DNA from: Nordella sp. HKS 07
Lineage (GTDB): Bacteria; Pseudomonadota; Alphaproteobacteria; Rhizobiales; Aestuariivirgaceae
Reading direction: 5' to 3'
DNA length: 64,000 nt
Assembly (NCBI RefSeq): GCF_011046735.1
Contig: NZ_CP049258.1
Span: 1,218,001 to 1,282,000, forward strand
Both the position numbers and the translations under genes were made by a program. The notes under the pieces are model-generated. The model was not told the DNA's origin, made no database searches, and was given only the letters and a program-made list of their open reading frames with translations. Shown in pieces: positions 7,937 to 15,454 of the stretch. Position 1 is the stretch's first letter, and each line of letters opens with the position of its first letter.

Positions 7937-9203
7937 ATGCCTACCAACGGCCAGAAATACACCATCGGAAAATCAACCGTCACTTTGAGGATCGGCGACA
8001 TCATCGACTCCGAGGCTGATGTTCTGGTCAGCTCGGACGATGATCATTTCTCGATGCGTAGTGGCGTATCCAAGGCCATCAGGCAGGCGGCCGGCGACGG
8101 AATTAGCACCGAGTTGGCCGGCAAGGTTGGCAAGCACAAACTGGGCAGCGTCGTCGTAACATCGGCGGGAGAACTCAAGAAACAGGCCCACATATTTCAC
8201 GGCGTCACCCGCCTCCGCGAATTCGATAGCCTTGCTGGACAAGATGGAACTCAATTCGATTGCCTTCCCCGCGCTGGGCACGGGCTTCGCAAAATTTGAT
8301 CCAAAAGAAGTCGCCGTAATCATGGCAAAAGTCCTCACCGAACAATTGCACGCCCTGAGCAAGCCGCTGGATGTCGAAGTGGTCCTGCATGCCGATAGCC
8401 TCAAAGAGAATCTCGACTTCGTCGATTTCTTTCGTCAGTTCGACAATGCCAGCGGCTGGGTGCAGCATGTCATACGCGATCACGTCGTGATCTTTGTTCA
8501 CGGAATTCGAACTGAGGCGGCGTGGTTCTCTGAGGCGGAACGAATATTCAGATCGCATGATCACACCCTCAACCCCGTGGCGGCAGGTTTCGGTTTTTTC
8601 GATTTCCCTCGCTTTCTCATGCCTTTCGAATTCGCCAAGCGATCGGCACTGAGGCGCGTGGAATCAAAGATCAGGATAGTCAGCGCTGACCCGACGACGA
8701 CACGCGTGTCTGTCATCGCACACAGTTTTGGCACTCACCTGGTTGGGCAAGTTCTCAAGAGAAACCCTGATATCAGATTGCATCGCCTGATACTGTGCGG
8801 TGCTGTCCTGACGCAGGATTTCGACTGGCAGTCGGTTCGCGAGCAGCTTCCACCGATCGACAGCGCCGAGTATCCGCTTCAACGCGTCGTCAACGATTGC
8901 GGCTGGCGTGACATCTGGCCAATCTTCGCTCACGCGAGCACCTGGGGTTATGGCAGCAGCGGTCGCTTCGGCTTCCAGTCCCCGCTTGTTGTCGACCGCT
9001 ATCACGACAGAAGTCACAGCGAATTCTTCGACGAGGAATTTGTATGCAACTACTGGTGCAACTTCATTTCCAAAGGCGAGGTTGCGATATCGCCGGAGAA
9101 GCGGCCACCGACCAGTTGGCTTCTGCAGGTGATCACAGTTCTGAAGCTGCCTTACATCGTACTCGCGGCGTTTGTCATATACGTCGCGAGCTTCGCTTTC
9201 TGA
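7937..9203 (+). pseudogene. Frameshifted macro-domain + alpha/beta-hydrolase + membrane-anchor gene
   Basis: The first part (7937-about 8210, GAGAGG before the ATG) encodes the N-terminal half of a macro domain: VTLRIGDIIDSEADVLVSS, GVSKAIRQAAG and VVVTSAGELKKQAHIFHGVT. Reading continues in another frame from about 8215: ANSIALLDKMELNSIAFPALGTGFAKF is the C-terminal half of the same macro domain. Roughly 20 or more residues that normally lie between the halves are missing, so a deletion not divisible by three has occurred. After it come VVIFVHGIRTEAAWF (oxyanion-type HG) and SVIAHSFGTHLVGQ (nucleophile Ser in HSFG), an alpha/beta hydrolase, and a C-terminal helix LPYIVLAAFVIYVASFAF. The downstream part (8232-9203, possible TTG start) is still open and could be translated alone. 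Bases 7684-7936 before it hold nothing I recognise. Confidence 0.65.
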
Positions 9204-9240
9204 GGCAGGATCGACAGACATCGAGGCTGCGGGCGCCCCC

Positions 9241-9269
9241 TTGACATCTGCAGGTCAAAAAAGTATTTA
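9241..9269 (+). promoter_or_regulatory. Sigma-70-type promoter of the arsR-SRPBCC unit
   Basis: TTGACA (9241-9246), 17-base spacer, TATTTA (9264-9269), about 35 bp before the ArsR ATG. The start of the operator palindrome overlaps the -10 element, so repressor binding would block it. The -35/spacer also contains TTGAC-N8-GTCAA. Confidence 0.6.
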
Positions 9270-9296
9270 ACCAAATGATTAATTAACTTATTGGTT
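9269..9296. promoter_or_regulatory. ArsR-type operator palindrome
   Basis: A 28-bp symmetrical site: AACCAA (9269-9274), central TTAATTAA (9279-9286) and TTGGTT (9291-9296), all centred on 9282.5. It lies over the -10 box and just before the ArsR start at 9305, the usual place for autorepression. Confidence 0.6.
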
Positions 9297-9304
9297 CAGT
9301 ACAA

Positions 9305-9640
9305 ATGACTGACCGCCTCAGCAATGCTTTTGCTGCCCTCGCCGATCCGACCCGGCGCGCCATCCTGGCCCGGCTCGCTTTGGGGGATGCCTCGGTGACC
9401 GAGCTTGCCGAGCCCTTCGAGATGAGCCTGCCGGCGATTTCCAAGCACCTCAAAGTGCTGGAGAAGGCCGGCATGATCGCGCAGAGCCGCGAAAAACAAT
9501 GGCGGCCGCGCCGCCTCGAGCCGGGCCCGCTCAAGGAGGCGGCCGAATGGCTCGAGCATTATCGCCGCTTCTGGGAAGGCAGCTTCGACCGCCTCGAGAG
9601 CTATCTGCAGGAAGTTCAGTCCAAGGGAGGGACGTCATGA
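9305..9640 (+). CDS. ArsR/SmtB-family transcriptional regulator
   Basis: 111 residues: a compact winged helix (NAFAALADPTRRAILARLALGDASVTELAEPFEMSLPAISKHLKVLEKAGMIAQSREKQWRPRRLEPGPLKEAAEWL). The metal-binding ELCVC-type cysteines of classic ArsR/SmtB are absent, so it belongs to the non-metal group usually paired with an AHSA1/SRPBCC gene, as here: its stop overlaps the next start in ATGA. Autoregulation through the palindrome at 9269-9296 is likely. Confidence 0.92.
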   Translation: MTDRLSNAFAALADPTRRAILARLALGDASVTELAEPFEMSLPAISKHLKVLEKAGMIAQSREKQWRPRRLEPGPLKEAAEWLEHYRRFWEGSFDRLESYLQEVQSKGGTS

Positions 9641-10110
9641 ATCTGGCGAACAGCAAGGATGTGAGGCAGAACCGGCTCGAACTCGTGATCACGCGCGTGC
9701 TCGATGCGCCGCCGATGCTGGTCTACAAAGTGTGGACTGAGCCTGAGCATATGGCCCGCTGGATGGGACCCAAGGGCTTCACCGCCCCGTCGGTGAAGCT
9801 GGATGTGCGCGAGGGCGGGCGCTACCGCGCGCTGATCCGCTCCGCCGAAGGCAAGGACTACTGGTTCCAAGGCGTCTATCGCGAAGTGGTCGAGAATAAG
9901 CGCCTCGTCTTCACCTTTGCCTGGGAGGACGAAGGCAGCCAGGAGAATCTCGTCACCATCACCTTTGCCGAGGAGAACGGCAAGACCCGCATGACCTTCA
10001 CGCAGGCGCCCTTCCCGACCGCCGAGGACCGCGATGGTCATGAAGGCGGCTGGAGTGAGGCTTTCGACAAGCTCGCCGCTTACGTCGTCACAGCTGAAAA
10101 TGACGCATGA
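9637..10110 (+). CDS. SRPBCC (AHSA1-type) domain protein
   Basis: 157 residues from the ATG that overlaps the ArsR stop codon (ATGA). The fold signature is clear: LVITRVLDAPPMLVYKVWTEPEHMARWMGPKGFTAPSVKLDVREGGRYRALIRSAEGKDYWFQGVYREVVENKRLVFTFAWEDEG and TRMTFTQAPFPTAEDRDGHEGGWSEAFDKLAAYV. SRPBCC domains form a hydrophobic ligand cavity; AHSA1-like bacterial members fused transcriptionally to ArsR are mostly uncharacterised and are thought to bind small lipophilic molecules. Cytoplasmic. It ends four bases before the convergent MarR gene. Confidence 0.9.
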   Translation: MNLANSKDVRQNRLELVITRVLDAPPMLVYKVWTEPEHMARWMGPKGFTAPSVKLDVREGGRYRALIRSAEGKDYWFQGVYREVVENKRLVFTFAWEDEGSQENLVTITFAEENGKTRMTFTQAPFPTAEDRDGHEGGWSEAFDKLAAYVVTAENDA

Positions 10111-10114
10111 AAAT

Positions 10115-10561
10115 CTAGGCCAGGAGATTGAGCACGCCGCGCAGATTCTCGACCTTCTGTTCGGCAAGCAGGAGGTCGACCTCGGCATGAGCTTTCTTCC
10201 AGATCGGCAACGCCTCGTACAGCAGGCGGCGTCCGGCATTGGTCAGCGTCAATCGCCGGCTACGCCGGTCCTCCTCATCGACCGCGACCTGGAGAAGTCC
10301 GCGCTTTTCGAGCGGCTTGAGATTGGCGGTGAGCGTGGTGCGGTCCATCGCCAGGAACGCAGAGACACTGCCGATCGTCGGCGGATCGGGACGGTTGAGC
10401 GACATCAGCAGCGAGAACTGTCCCTGATTGATGCCGAGCGGCCGCAAGGCGACATCGAACCGCCGCGCCAGCGCCCGCGCCGCCCTTTGCACATGAAGGC
10501 ACAGGCAATGGTCGCGGACGTGCAGCGTTTCTTCGCGAGAAGGTCCCAGCCGAATTGACAT
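10115..10561 (-). CDS. MarR-family transcriptional regulator
   Basis: 148 residues: central winged helix TIGSVSAFLAMDRTTLTANLKPLEKRGLLQVAVDEEDRRSRRLTLTNAGRRLLYEALPIW with the MarR wing (DEEDRRSRRLTLT). The N-terminal CLCLHVQRAARALARRFD contains two cysteines close together, which might be redox-sensitive; that is inference. Divergent from the DUF899 gene, with two inverted repeats in the gap directly before its start, so the DUF899 protein is its probable target. Confidence 0.9.
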   Translation of the reverse strand: MSIRLGPSREETLHVRDHCLCLHVQRAARALARRFDVALRPLGINQGQFSLLMSLNRPDPPTIGSVSAFLAMDRTTLTANLKPLEKRGLLQVAVDEEDRRSRRLTLTNAGRRLLYEALPIWKKAHAEVDLLLAEQKVENLRGVLNLLA

Positions 10562-10572
10562 ATGCTAATTCT

Positions 10573-10605
10573 GTTGATATCAACCTAATTGTCAAGATAA
10601 TTGAC
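10573..10605. promoter_or_regulatory. Paired inverted repeats between marR-like gene and DUF899 gene
   Basis: GTTGATATCAAC (10573-10584) is a perfect 12-bp palindrome 12 bp before the MarR start, and GTCAA-N5-TTGAC (10591-10605) follows. AT-rich palindromes of this kind are typical MarR operators. Two adjacent sites suggest two dimers. Confidence 0.5.
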
Positions 10606-10698
10606 CCGCGCGATCGGGGACGCATCGCCGCATCGATTATGTCGGACGTAATGGCCCGGCGGGCATGAGCCCACTAACCGGGAACGAGGGAGGTTCGT

Positions 10699-11382
10699 AT
10701 GCTTGATTCACCCAAAACGCTTCCGAAGGTCGTATCGCGCTCCGATTGGCTCATCGCCCGCAGGGCCCTGCTCGAGACTGAAAAGCGCCTGACGCGCGAG
10801 CGCGATGCGCTCAATGAAGAGCGTCGGCGGCTGCCCATGGTCAGGATCGACAAGCACTATGTCTTCGAAGGTCCGGAGGCAAAGACCTCCCTGCTCGACC
10901 TCTTCGACGGCCGCCGCCAGCTCATCGTCTATCACTTCATGTTCGATCCCGACTGGGAGAAGGCCTGTCCCGGCTGCACCGGTTTCGTGGAAGACCTTCC
11001 CCGCATGAAGGGGCTCCATGAGCGTGACACCTCTTTCGCTCTCATCTCGCGCGCCCCCCAGGCCAAGCTTCGGGACTACGCCCAGACGATGGGCTGGGAC
11101 ATTCCGCTCTATTCGTCCTTCGGCAGCGATTTCAACTACGACTTCCACGCGACGACGGACGAGAAAGTGGCGCCATCGGAATACAACTATCGTTCCCGTG
11201 CCGACCACATCGCCAATAACGAGGCATGGTTCGCCGATGGCGAGCATCACGGCATCAGCGTCTTCCTGCGCGAGGGCGATGAGATATTCCACACCTATTC
11301 GACTTACGCGCGCGGCGTGGAACCCCTCGTCCCGGTCCTGCATTATCTCGATATGACACCTCTCGGGCGACAAGGAGCCTGA
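10699..11382 (+). CDS. DUF899 thioredoxin-like protein
   Basis: 227 residues matching the DUF899 family throughout: an N-terminal helix (SRSDWLIARRALLETEKRLTRERDALNEERRRLP), then a thioredoxin-like fold with QLIVYHFMFDPDWEKACPGCTGFVEDLPRM, where CPGC is the likely redox motif, and a C-terminal part SVFLREGDEIFHTYSTYARGVEPLVPVLHYLDMTPLGR. The family is uncharacterised but is expected to be a thiol oxidoreductase. GGGAGG lies shortly before the ATG. It is divergent from the MarR gene and followed by the DGPF/sigma-factor group on the same strand. Confidence 0.88.
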   Translation: MLDSPKTLPKVVSRSDWLIARRALLETEKRLTRERDALNEERRRLPMVRIDKHYVFEGPEAKTSLLDLFDGRRQLIVYHFMFDPDWEKACPGCTGFVEDLPRMKGLHERDTSFALISRAPQAKLRDYAQTMGWDIPLYSSFGSDFNYDFHATTDEKVAPSEYNYRSRADHIANNEAWFADGEHHGISVFLREGDEIFHTYSTYARGVEPLVPVLHYLDMTPLGRQGA

Positions 11383-11438
11383 ATATTCAAGGCCTTCCGC
11401 AGGGTTAGAAAAATTTCTCGATATTTTTTTCGCCCGCT

Positions 11439-11465
11439 TGTCGATTTCGCCATGGCCCGTTCGTC
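11439..11465 (+). promoter_or_regulatory. Putative ECF42-type promoter before the DGPF genes
   Basis: TGTCGA (11439-11444) and CGTC (11462-11465) separated by 17 bases, about 50 bp before the first DGPF gene. From memory, ECF42 target promoters are described with TGTCGA at -35 and CG(A/T)C at -10. The match and its place fit control by the sigma factor at 12959. Confidence 0.45.
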
Positions 11466-11515
11466 GTGGTGACAGAGCCCTCCGAGGCTCCCCACCAGAC
11501 CAGGAGAATTGCCCC

Positions 11516-11929
11516 ATGCGTTTCATGATCATCGTCAAGGCCAGCAAGGATTCGGAAGCCGGCGTCATGCCCGGTGAAGAGATCCTGACCGCCATGGCGG
11601 CTTACCACGAGGAACTGGCCAAGGCCGGAATTCTGCTCGACGGCAACGGCCTGCAGCCGAGCTCGAAGGGCTTCCGTATCAAATATGAGGGCGGCAAGCG
11701 CCGGGTCGTCGACGGCCCCTTCACCGAGACCAAGGAACTCGTTGCCGGCTACACCCTCATTCAGGTGAAATCACGCGAGGAAGCGCTCGAATGGGCGCGC
11801 CGCTTCCCCAATCCGCACAGTGAGGACGGCGAGATCGAAGTCCGCCAACTATTCGAGCTTGAGGACTTCGCCCAGGGCGAAGCGATCGAGCGCTTCCGCG
11901 AGATGGAAATGAGCGGCGCCAAGAGCTAG
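11516..11929 (+). CDS. YCII/DGPF-domain protein (copy 1)
   Basis: 137 residues from the ATG with AGGAGA nine bases upstream. MRFMIIVKASKDSEAGVMPGEEILTAMAAYHEELAKAGILLDGNGLQPSSKGFRIKY and VVDGPFTETKELVAGYTLIQVKSREEALEWARRFP are the YCII-related DGPF family signature, including the DGPF tetrapeptide. The family is a dimeric alpha-beta barrel of unknown reaction and is the hallmark neighbour and target of ECF42 sigma factors. First gene of a run with the VOC gene 38 bp later and a second DGPF gene; 65% or so of its positions look shared with that copy by eye. Confidence 0.92.
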   Translation: MRFMIIVKASKDSEAGVMPGEEILTAMAAYHEELAKAGILLDGNGLQPSSKGFRIKYEGGKRRVVDGPFTETKELVAGYTLIQVKSREEALEWARRFPNPHSEDGEIEVRQLFELEDFAQGEAIERFREMEMSGAKS

Positions 11930-11967
11930 CGCGCCCGCGACCGGATTTTTTCACGTAGCAGAGGAGT

Positions 11968-12411
11968 ATGAAGATGCAAGTCCAACCTTATTTGTCTTTC
12001 GAGGGCCGCGCCGAAGAGGCGTTGGATTTCTACGCCAAGGCGATCGGCGCCAAGGTCGGCGTGAAGATGCGTTTCAAGGAAGCGCCGCCCATGGAGATGT
12101 CGGGCAATGGCTGCGCCGATATGGGCGCTCCGCCGGCCCATTCCGCCGAGAAGATCATGCATTCGGAGTTCAAGGTCGGCGATTCGTTGATCATGGCCAC
12201 CGACGGCATGTGTTCGGGCAACACCAACTTCACCGGCATTTCGCTGGCCCTTCAGGCCAAAGACGACGCGGAGGCGAAAAAGATCTTCGACGCCCTGAGC
12301 CAAGGCGGCAAGGTCCAGCAGCCGCTGATCAAGACCTTCTTCGCCTCGAGCTTCGGCATGGTCGCCGACAAGTTCGGTGTGGGCTGGATGGTCGTCACCG
12401 CGCAGGCTTGA
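11968..12411 (+). CDS. VOC-family (PhnB-like glyoxalase-fold) protein
   Basis: 147 residues in the PhnB/3-demethylubiquinone-methyltransferase-like VOC subgroup: VQPYLSFEGRAEEALDFYAKAIGAKV, MRFKEAP, MHSEFKVGDSLIMATDG, GISLALQAKDDAEAKKIFDALSQGGKVQQPLIKTFFASSFGMVADKFGVGWMV. The fold is used by glyoxalases, dioxygenases and resistance proteins; the metal ligands of true glyoxalase I are not obvious, so activity is open. It lies between the two DGPF genes and is probably part of the same sigma-factor regulon. Confidence 0.9.
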   Translation: MKMQVQPYLSFEGRAEEALDFYAKAIGAKVGVKMRFKEAPPMEMSGNGCADMGAPPAHSAEKIMHSEFKVGDSLIMATDGMCSGNTNFTGISLALQAKDDAEAKKIFDALSQGGKVQQPLIKTFFASSFGMVADKFGVGWMVVTAQA

Positions 12412-12428
12412 AAACAGGAGCGTACGCT

Positions 12429-12854
12429 ATGAGAGTGATGGTGATCGTCAAGGCCAACAAGGAAACGGAAGCCGGCGTCATGCCGTCGACCGAGCTCCTG
12501 GCCGCGATGGGCAACTACAATGAAGAGCTCGTCAAGGCGGGTATCATGCTGGCCGGCGACGGTCTCCACCCCAGTTCCAAGGGCAAGCGGGTGAAATTCA
12601 CCAAGGCGCAGCCCAAGGTGACCGACGGCCCCTTCGCCGAAACCAAGGAGCTCATCGCCGGTTTCTGGATGTGGAAGGTGAAGTCGATGGAGCAAGCCGT
12701 CGAATGGGTGAAACGCTGTCCTATGGCGGAAGGCGACGAGCTCGAGATCCGGCAGGTCTTCGAGGCCGAGGATTTCGGCGAGGCCTTCACGCCTGAGCTC
12801 AGGGCCCAGGAGGAGAGACTCCTGGCCGAAGCCCAGAAGTTGACAAGGGCCTGA
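12429..12854 (+). CDS. YCII/DGPF-domain protein (copy 2)
   Basis: 141 residues from the ATG at 12429 with CAGGAG upstream, 17 bp after the VOC stop codon. MRVMVIVKANKETEAGVMPSTELLAAMGNYNEELVKAGIMLAGDGLHPSSKGKRVKF and VTDGPFAETKELIAGFWMWKVKSMEQAVEWVKRCP show the same DGPF family as 11516-11929; the two are paralogues of a tandem duplication around the VOC gene. The longer C-terminal tail (FGEAFTPELRAQEERLLAEAQKL) is helical. Function unknown; linked to the ECF42-like sigma gene that follows. Confidence 0.92.
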   Translation: MRVMVIVKANKETEAGVMPSTELLAAMGNYNEELVKAGIMLAGDGLHPSSKGKRVKFTKAQPKVTDGPFAETKELIAGFWMWKVKSMEQAVEWVKRCPMAEGDELEIRQVFEAEDFGEAFTPELRAQEERLLAEAQKLTRA

Positions 12855-12862
12855 CAAGCTTT

Positions 12863-12884
12863 GCCCGCGACCCCAGTCGCGGGC
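12863..12884 (+). terminator. Strong hairpin between DGPF copy 2 and the sigma gene
   Basis: GCCCGCGA-N6-TCGCGGGC, perfect 8-bp GC-rich arms, nine bases after the DGPF stop codon. No U tract follows, so it may pause or protect the 3' end rather than be a full intrinsic terminator. Confidence 0.45.
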
Positions 12885-12958
12885 GATATCATCTCAAGGG
12901 CTTTGGCGCATGAAGCAAATCTTGCGATATCGATGCGAAAGTGGTTCTTACGGGCGGC

Positions 12959-14218
12959 ATGTCCGAGACTCATCACGCGATCGACGCCATCTGGAGGATC
13001 GAGCAGGCGAAGCTTATCGCCGGCCTGACACGCTTCACCCGCGATATTGGCCAGGCCGAGGAGCTGGCTCAGGAAGCCTTGTTGACGGCCCTCGAGCAAT
13101 GGCCGAAATCGGGCATTCCGGAAAAGCCCGGCGCCTGGCTCATGGCGGCGGCGAAGAACCGCGCCATCGACAGAATTCGCAAGGCGAAGCTCGCGGAGAC
13201 GAAGCATGCGGAGATCGGCCGCGCGCGCGACGCCGAGCAAGAGGAAGCGCTCCAGGAACTCGAAGCCGCGCTCGACGATCCCGTCGGCGACGATCTTCTC
13301 CGCCTCATTTTCATTTCCTGCCACCCGGTGCTGACCAGCGACGCGCGCACCGCCTTGACCTTGCGCCTCATCGGCGGCCTCACCACGGACGAAATCGCCC
13401 GCGCCTATCTGCAGACGGAAGCGACCGTCGCGCAGCGCATCGTGCGCGCCAAGCGCACGTTGGCGGACAGGAAGGTCCCCTTCGAGTTGCCGCGCGGCGC
13501 CGAGCTCATGGCCAGGCGCGATTCGGTTATCGAGGTCCTCTATCTCATATTCAACGAAGGCTACTCGGCCACCAACGGCGAGGACTGGATGCGTCCGCAG
13601 CTTTGCGAAGAGGCCTTGCGGCTCAGCCGGATCCTCGCCGGGCTGATGCCTGGCGAAGCCGAAGTGCATGGCCTCGTGGCGCTGATGGAGATCCAGGCAT
13701 CGCGCTTGCACGCACGCACCGGACCCGACGGCGAGCCCATATTGTTGCTCGAGCAGAACCGCGCGCTGTGGGATCAACTCCTCATCCGCCGCGGGCTTGC
13801 CGCTTTGGCGCAAGCCGAGGCCCTGACCTCGGCGCCTGGCCGCTATGGAATTCAGGCGGCGATCGCCGCCTGCCACGCGCGTGCCGCCCGGGCGGCCGAT
13901 ACCGACTGGAATCGCATCGCCGCGCTCTACGACCTTCTGGCGGCGCGCGAGGACTCGCCTGTGGTGGAACTCAACCGCGCCGTCGCGCATTCCATGAAGA
14001 GTGGTCCGCAAACCGGGCTCGACCTCCTCGACGCCTTGCTCGGAGAGGAAGCGCTGAAGGCTTATTATCTTCTGCCCAGCGTCAGGGGCGATTTTCTCGT
14101 CAAGTTGGGCCGGCATGCCGAGGCCGAGACCGAGTTCCGTCGGGCCGCGGCTTTGACGCAGAATGCCCGCGAGCGCTCGCTTCTGCTGCAGCGCGCCGAC
14201 GCCTGCCGGCAGTCATAA
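12959..14218 (+). CDS. ECF sigma factor, ECF42-like, with long C-terminal extension
   Basis: 419 residues from the ATG at 12959; a GTG at 12941 is in frame. Residues about 10-80 are sigma region 2 (LIAGLTRFTRDIGQAEELAQEALLTALEQWP, then AWLMAAAKNRAIDRIRK), and about 105-165 region 4 (TALTLRLIGGLTTDEIARAYLQTEATVAQRIVRAKRTL). The remaining 230 residues are a helical extension (VIEVLYLIFNEGYSATNGEDW; LCEEALRLSRILAGLMPGEAEVHGLVALMEIQASR; later TPR-like helices), as in the anti-sigma-independent ECF42 group. That group sits beside DGPF genes, as here. It probably activates the DGPF/VOC unit and, with 32-bp spacing, is co-transcribed with the DUF1428, SDR and MFS genes downstream. Confidence 0.93.
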   Translation: MSETHHAIDAIWRIEQAKLIAGLTRFTRDIGQAEELAQEALLTALEQWPKSGIPEKPGAWLMAAAKNRAIDRIRKAKLAETKHAEIGRARDAEQEEALQELEAALDDPVGDDLLRLIFISCHPVLTSDARTALTLRLIGGLTTDEIARAYLQTEATVAQRIVRAKRTLADRKVPFELPRGAELMARRDSVIEVLYLIFNEGYSATNGEDWMRPQLCEEALRLSRILAGLMPGEAEVHGLVALMEIQASRLHARTGPDGEPILLLEQNRALWDQLLIRRGLAALAQAEALTSAPGRYGIQAAIAACHARAARAADTDWNRIAALYDLLAAREDSPVVELNRAVAHSMKSGPQTGLDLLDALLGEEALKAYYLLPSVRGDFLVKLGRHAEAETEFRRAAALTQNARERSLLLQRADACRQS

Positions 14219-14250
14219 TCAAGCACGAACCAATCTGAAGGAGAACGAGC

Positions 14251-14604
14251 ATGGCCTATGTCGATGGATTTATCGTTGCTGTTCCGAAGAAGAATATGGC
14301 GCAGTACCGCAAGATGGCGAGGCGCGCCGGCAAGGTCTGGCGCGAGCATGGCGCCACCAGCTACGTGGAATGCGTCGCCGATGATGTGCAGATGGGCAAG
14401 CTCACCTCCTTCCCGCGCAGCGTGAAGCAGAAGCCCGACGAGACGGTGATTTTCTCCTGGGTGACCTACAAGTCGCGGGCCGAGCGTAATCGCATCCTCA
14501 AGAAGGTGATGGCCGATCCGCGCTTGCAGATGGACAACAAGAACATGCCCTTCGACGGCAAGCGCATGATCTATGGCGGCTTCAAGGTCTTTCTCAGTAT
14601 CTAG
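14251..14604 (+). CDS. DUF1428 family protein
   Basis: 117 residues, start with GAAGGAGA seven bases upstream. MAYVDGFIVAVPKKNMAQYRKMARRAGKVWREHGATSYVECVADDV, ETVIFSWVTYKSRAERNRILKKVMADPRL and MPFDGKRMIYGGFKVFL are the DUF1428 pattern, a YbaA-like dimeric alpha-beta barrel. The function is unknown; many DUF1428 genes sit next to DGPF/ECF42 clusters. It lies 32 bp after the sigma gene and 30 bp before the SDR, so it is probably in one operon. Confidence 0.92.
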   Translation: MAYVDGFIVAVPKKNMAQYRKMARRAGKVWREHGATSYVECVADDVQMGKLTSFPRSVKQKPDETVIFSWVTYKSRAERNRILKKVMADPRLQMDNKNMPFDGKRMIYGGFKVFLSI

Positions 14605-14634
14605 ACGAACAAAGAAAGCAGAGAGGGAAATCCC

Positions 14635-15426
14635 ATGCTTAAAGGCAAAACCGCCATCATCTATGGCGGCGGCGGCGCGGTGGGCGGCGCGGTAGCTCGT
14701 GCCTTTGCCGGGGAAGGAGCGCGCCTCTTTATCGCCGGCCGCAGCCTCGCCAAGCTCGAGAAGGTGGCGGACGACATATCCGCTGCGGGAGGCACAGCCG
14801 AGATTGCCGAACTCGATGTCATGGATGAGGAAGCGGTCAAGGCCCATGCCGACGATGTGGCAGCCAAGATGGGCGGGATCGACATCGCGCTCAATGCGGT
14901 CGGCCTGTTCCATGTTCAGGGCAAGGGCTTCGCCCATCTCTCGCTCGATGATTTCGCCTTCCCGATCACGGCTTACGCGCAGATGAACTTCATCACCGCC
15001 AAGGCCGTCGCCTGGCATATGGCGAAGCGGCGGTCCGGCGTCATCCTCACTTTGTCGACACCCGGCGGCCGTCTGCCGGGCACCGGCTATCTGGGGTTCG
15101 GTACGGCCTGCGCCGCGGTGGAGGGCTTCTCGCGCCTGCTCGCCTGTGAATTGGCGCCATCCGGCATCCGTGTCATCTGCCTCAGGCCGCATGCTCTGCC
15201 AGAGGCTCTCGCCTTGCAGTCGCATGCCCGCGCCGTGTTCCAGCCGGCCGCCGCTCAGGCCGGCATAAGCGTGGACGAGATGCTTGCGGGCCCCGCCGAA
15301 ACGTTGCTGAAGCGCTATCCGACACTCGCCGAAGTGGCGCAGACGGCCGCGTTCATGGCATCCGACAAAGCCGGCGCTATGACAGGCACCATCGCCAATC
15401 TCACCTGCGGTGCGCTGGTGGATTGA
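14635..15426 (+). CDS. SDR-fold protein lacking the canonical YxxxK active site
   Basis: 263 residues with a Rossmann start MLKGKTAIIYGGGGAVGGAVARAFAGEGARLFIAGRS (Gly-rich dinucleotide motif) and the SDR helix pattern, so it should bind NAD(P). At the normal YSASKAALE position it reads FGTACAAVEGFSRLLACELAPSGIRV: both Tyr and Lys are replaced (F and C). The usual NNAG is LNAVG and the upstream Ser is in TLSTPGG. It may bind a nucleotide without classic dehydrogenase chemistry or use other residues. Good spacing (GAGAGGG before the ATG) and context place it in the sigma-factor operon between DUF1428 and the MFS exporter. Confidence 0.88.
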   Translation: MLKGKTAIIYGGGGAVGGAVARAFAGEGARLFIAGRSLAKLEKVADDISAAGGTAEIAELDVMDEEAVKAHADDVAAKMGGIDIALNAVGLFHVQGKGFAHLSLDDFAFPITAYAQMNFITAKAVAWHMAKRRSGVILTLSTPGGRLPGTGYLGFGTACAAVEGFSRLLACELAPSGIRVICLRPHALPEALALQSHARAVFQPAAAQAGISVDEMLAGPAETLLKRYPTLAEVAQTAAFMASDKAGAMTGTIANLTCGALVD

Positions 15427-15454
15427 TAATCCAACATCCGACTGGGAATATCTT

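Noticed and set aside
7732-8019. Small frames before the macro-domain gene
   Set aside because: No ribosome-binding site or family; the downstream ATG at 7937 with GAGAGG explains the coding start.
12910-14238. 442-residue frame overlapping the sigma factor
   Set aside because: Rich in Arg and low-complexity, typical antisense-like shadow of the ECF gene in another frame.
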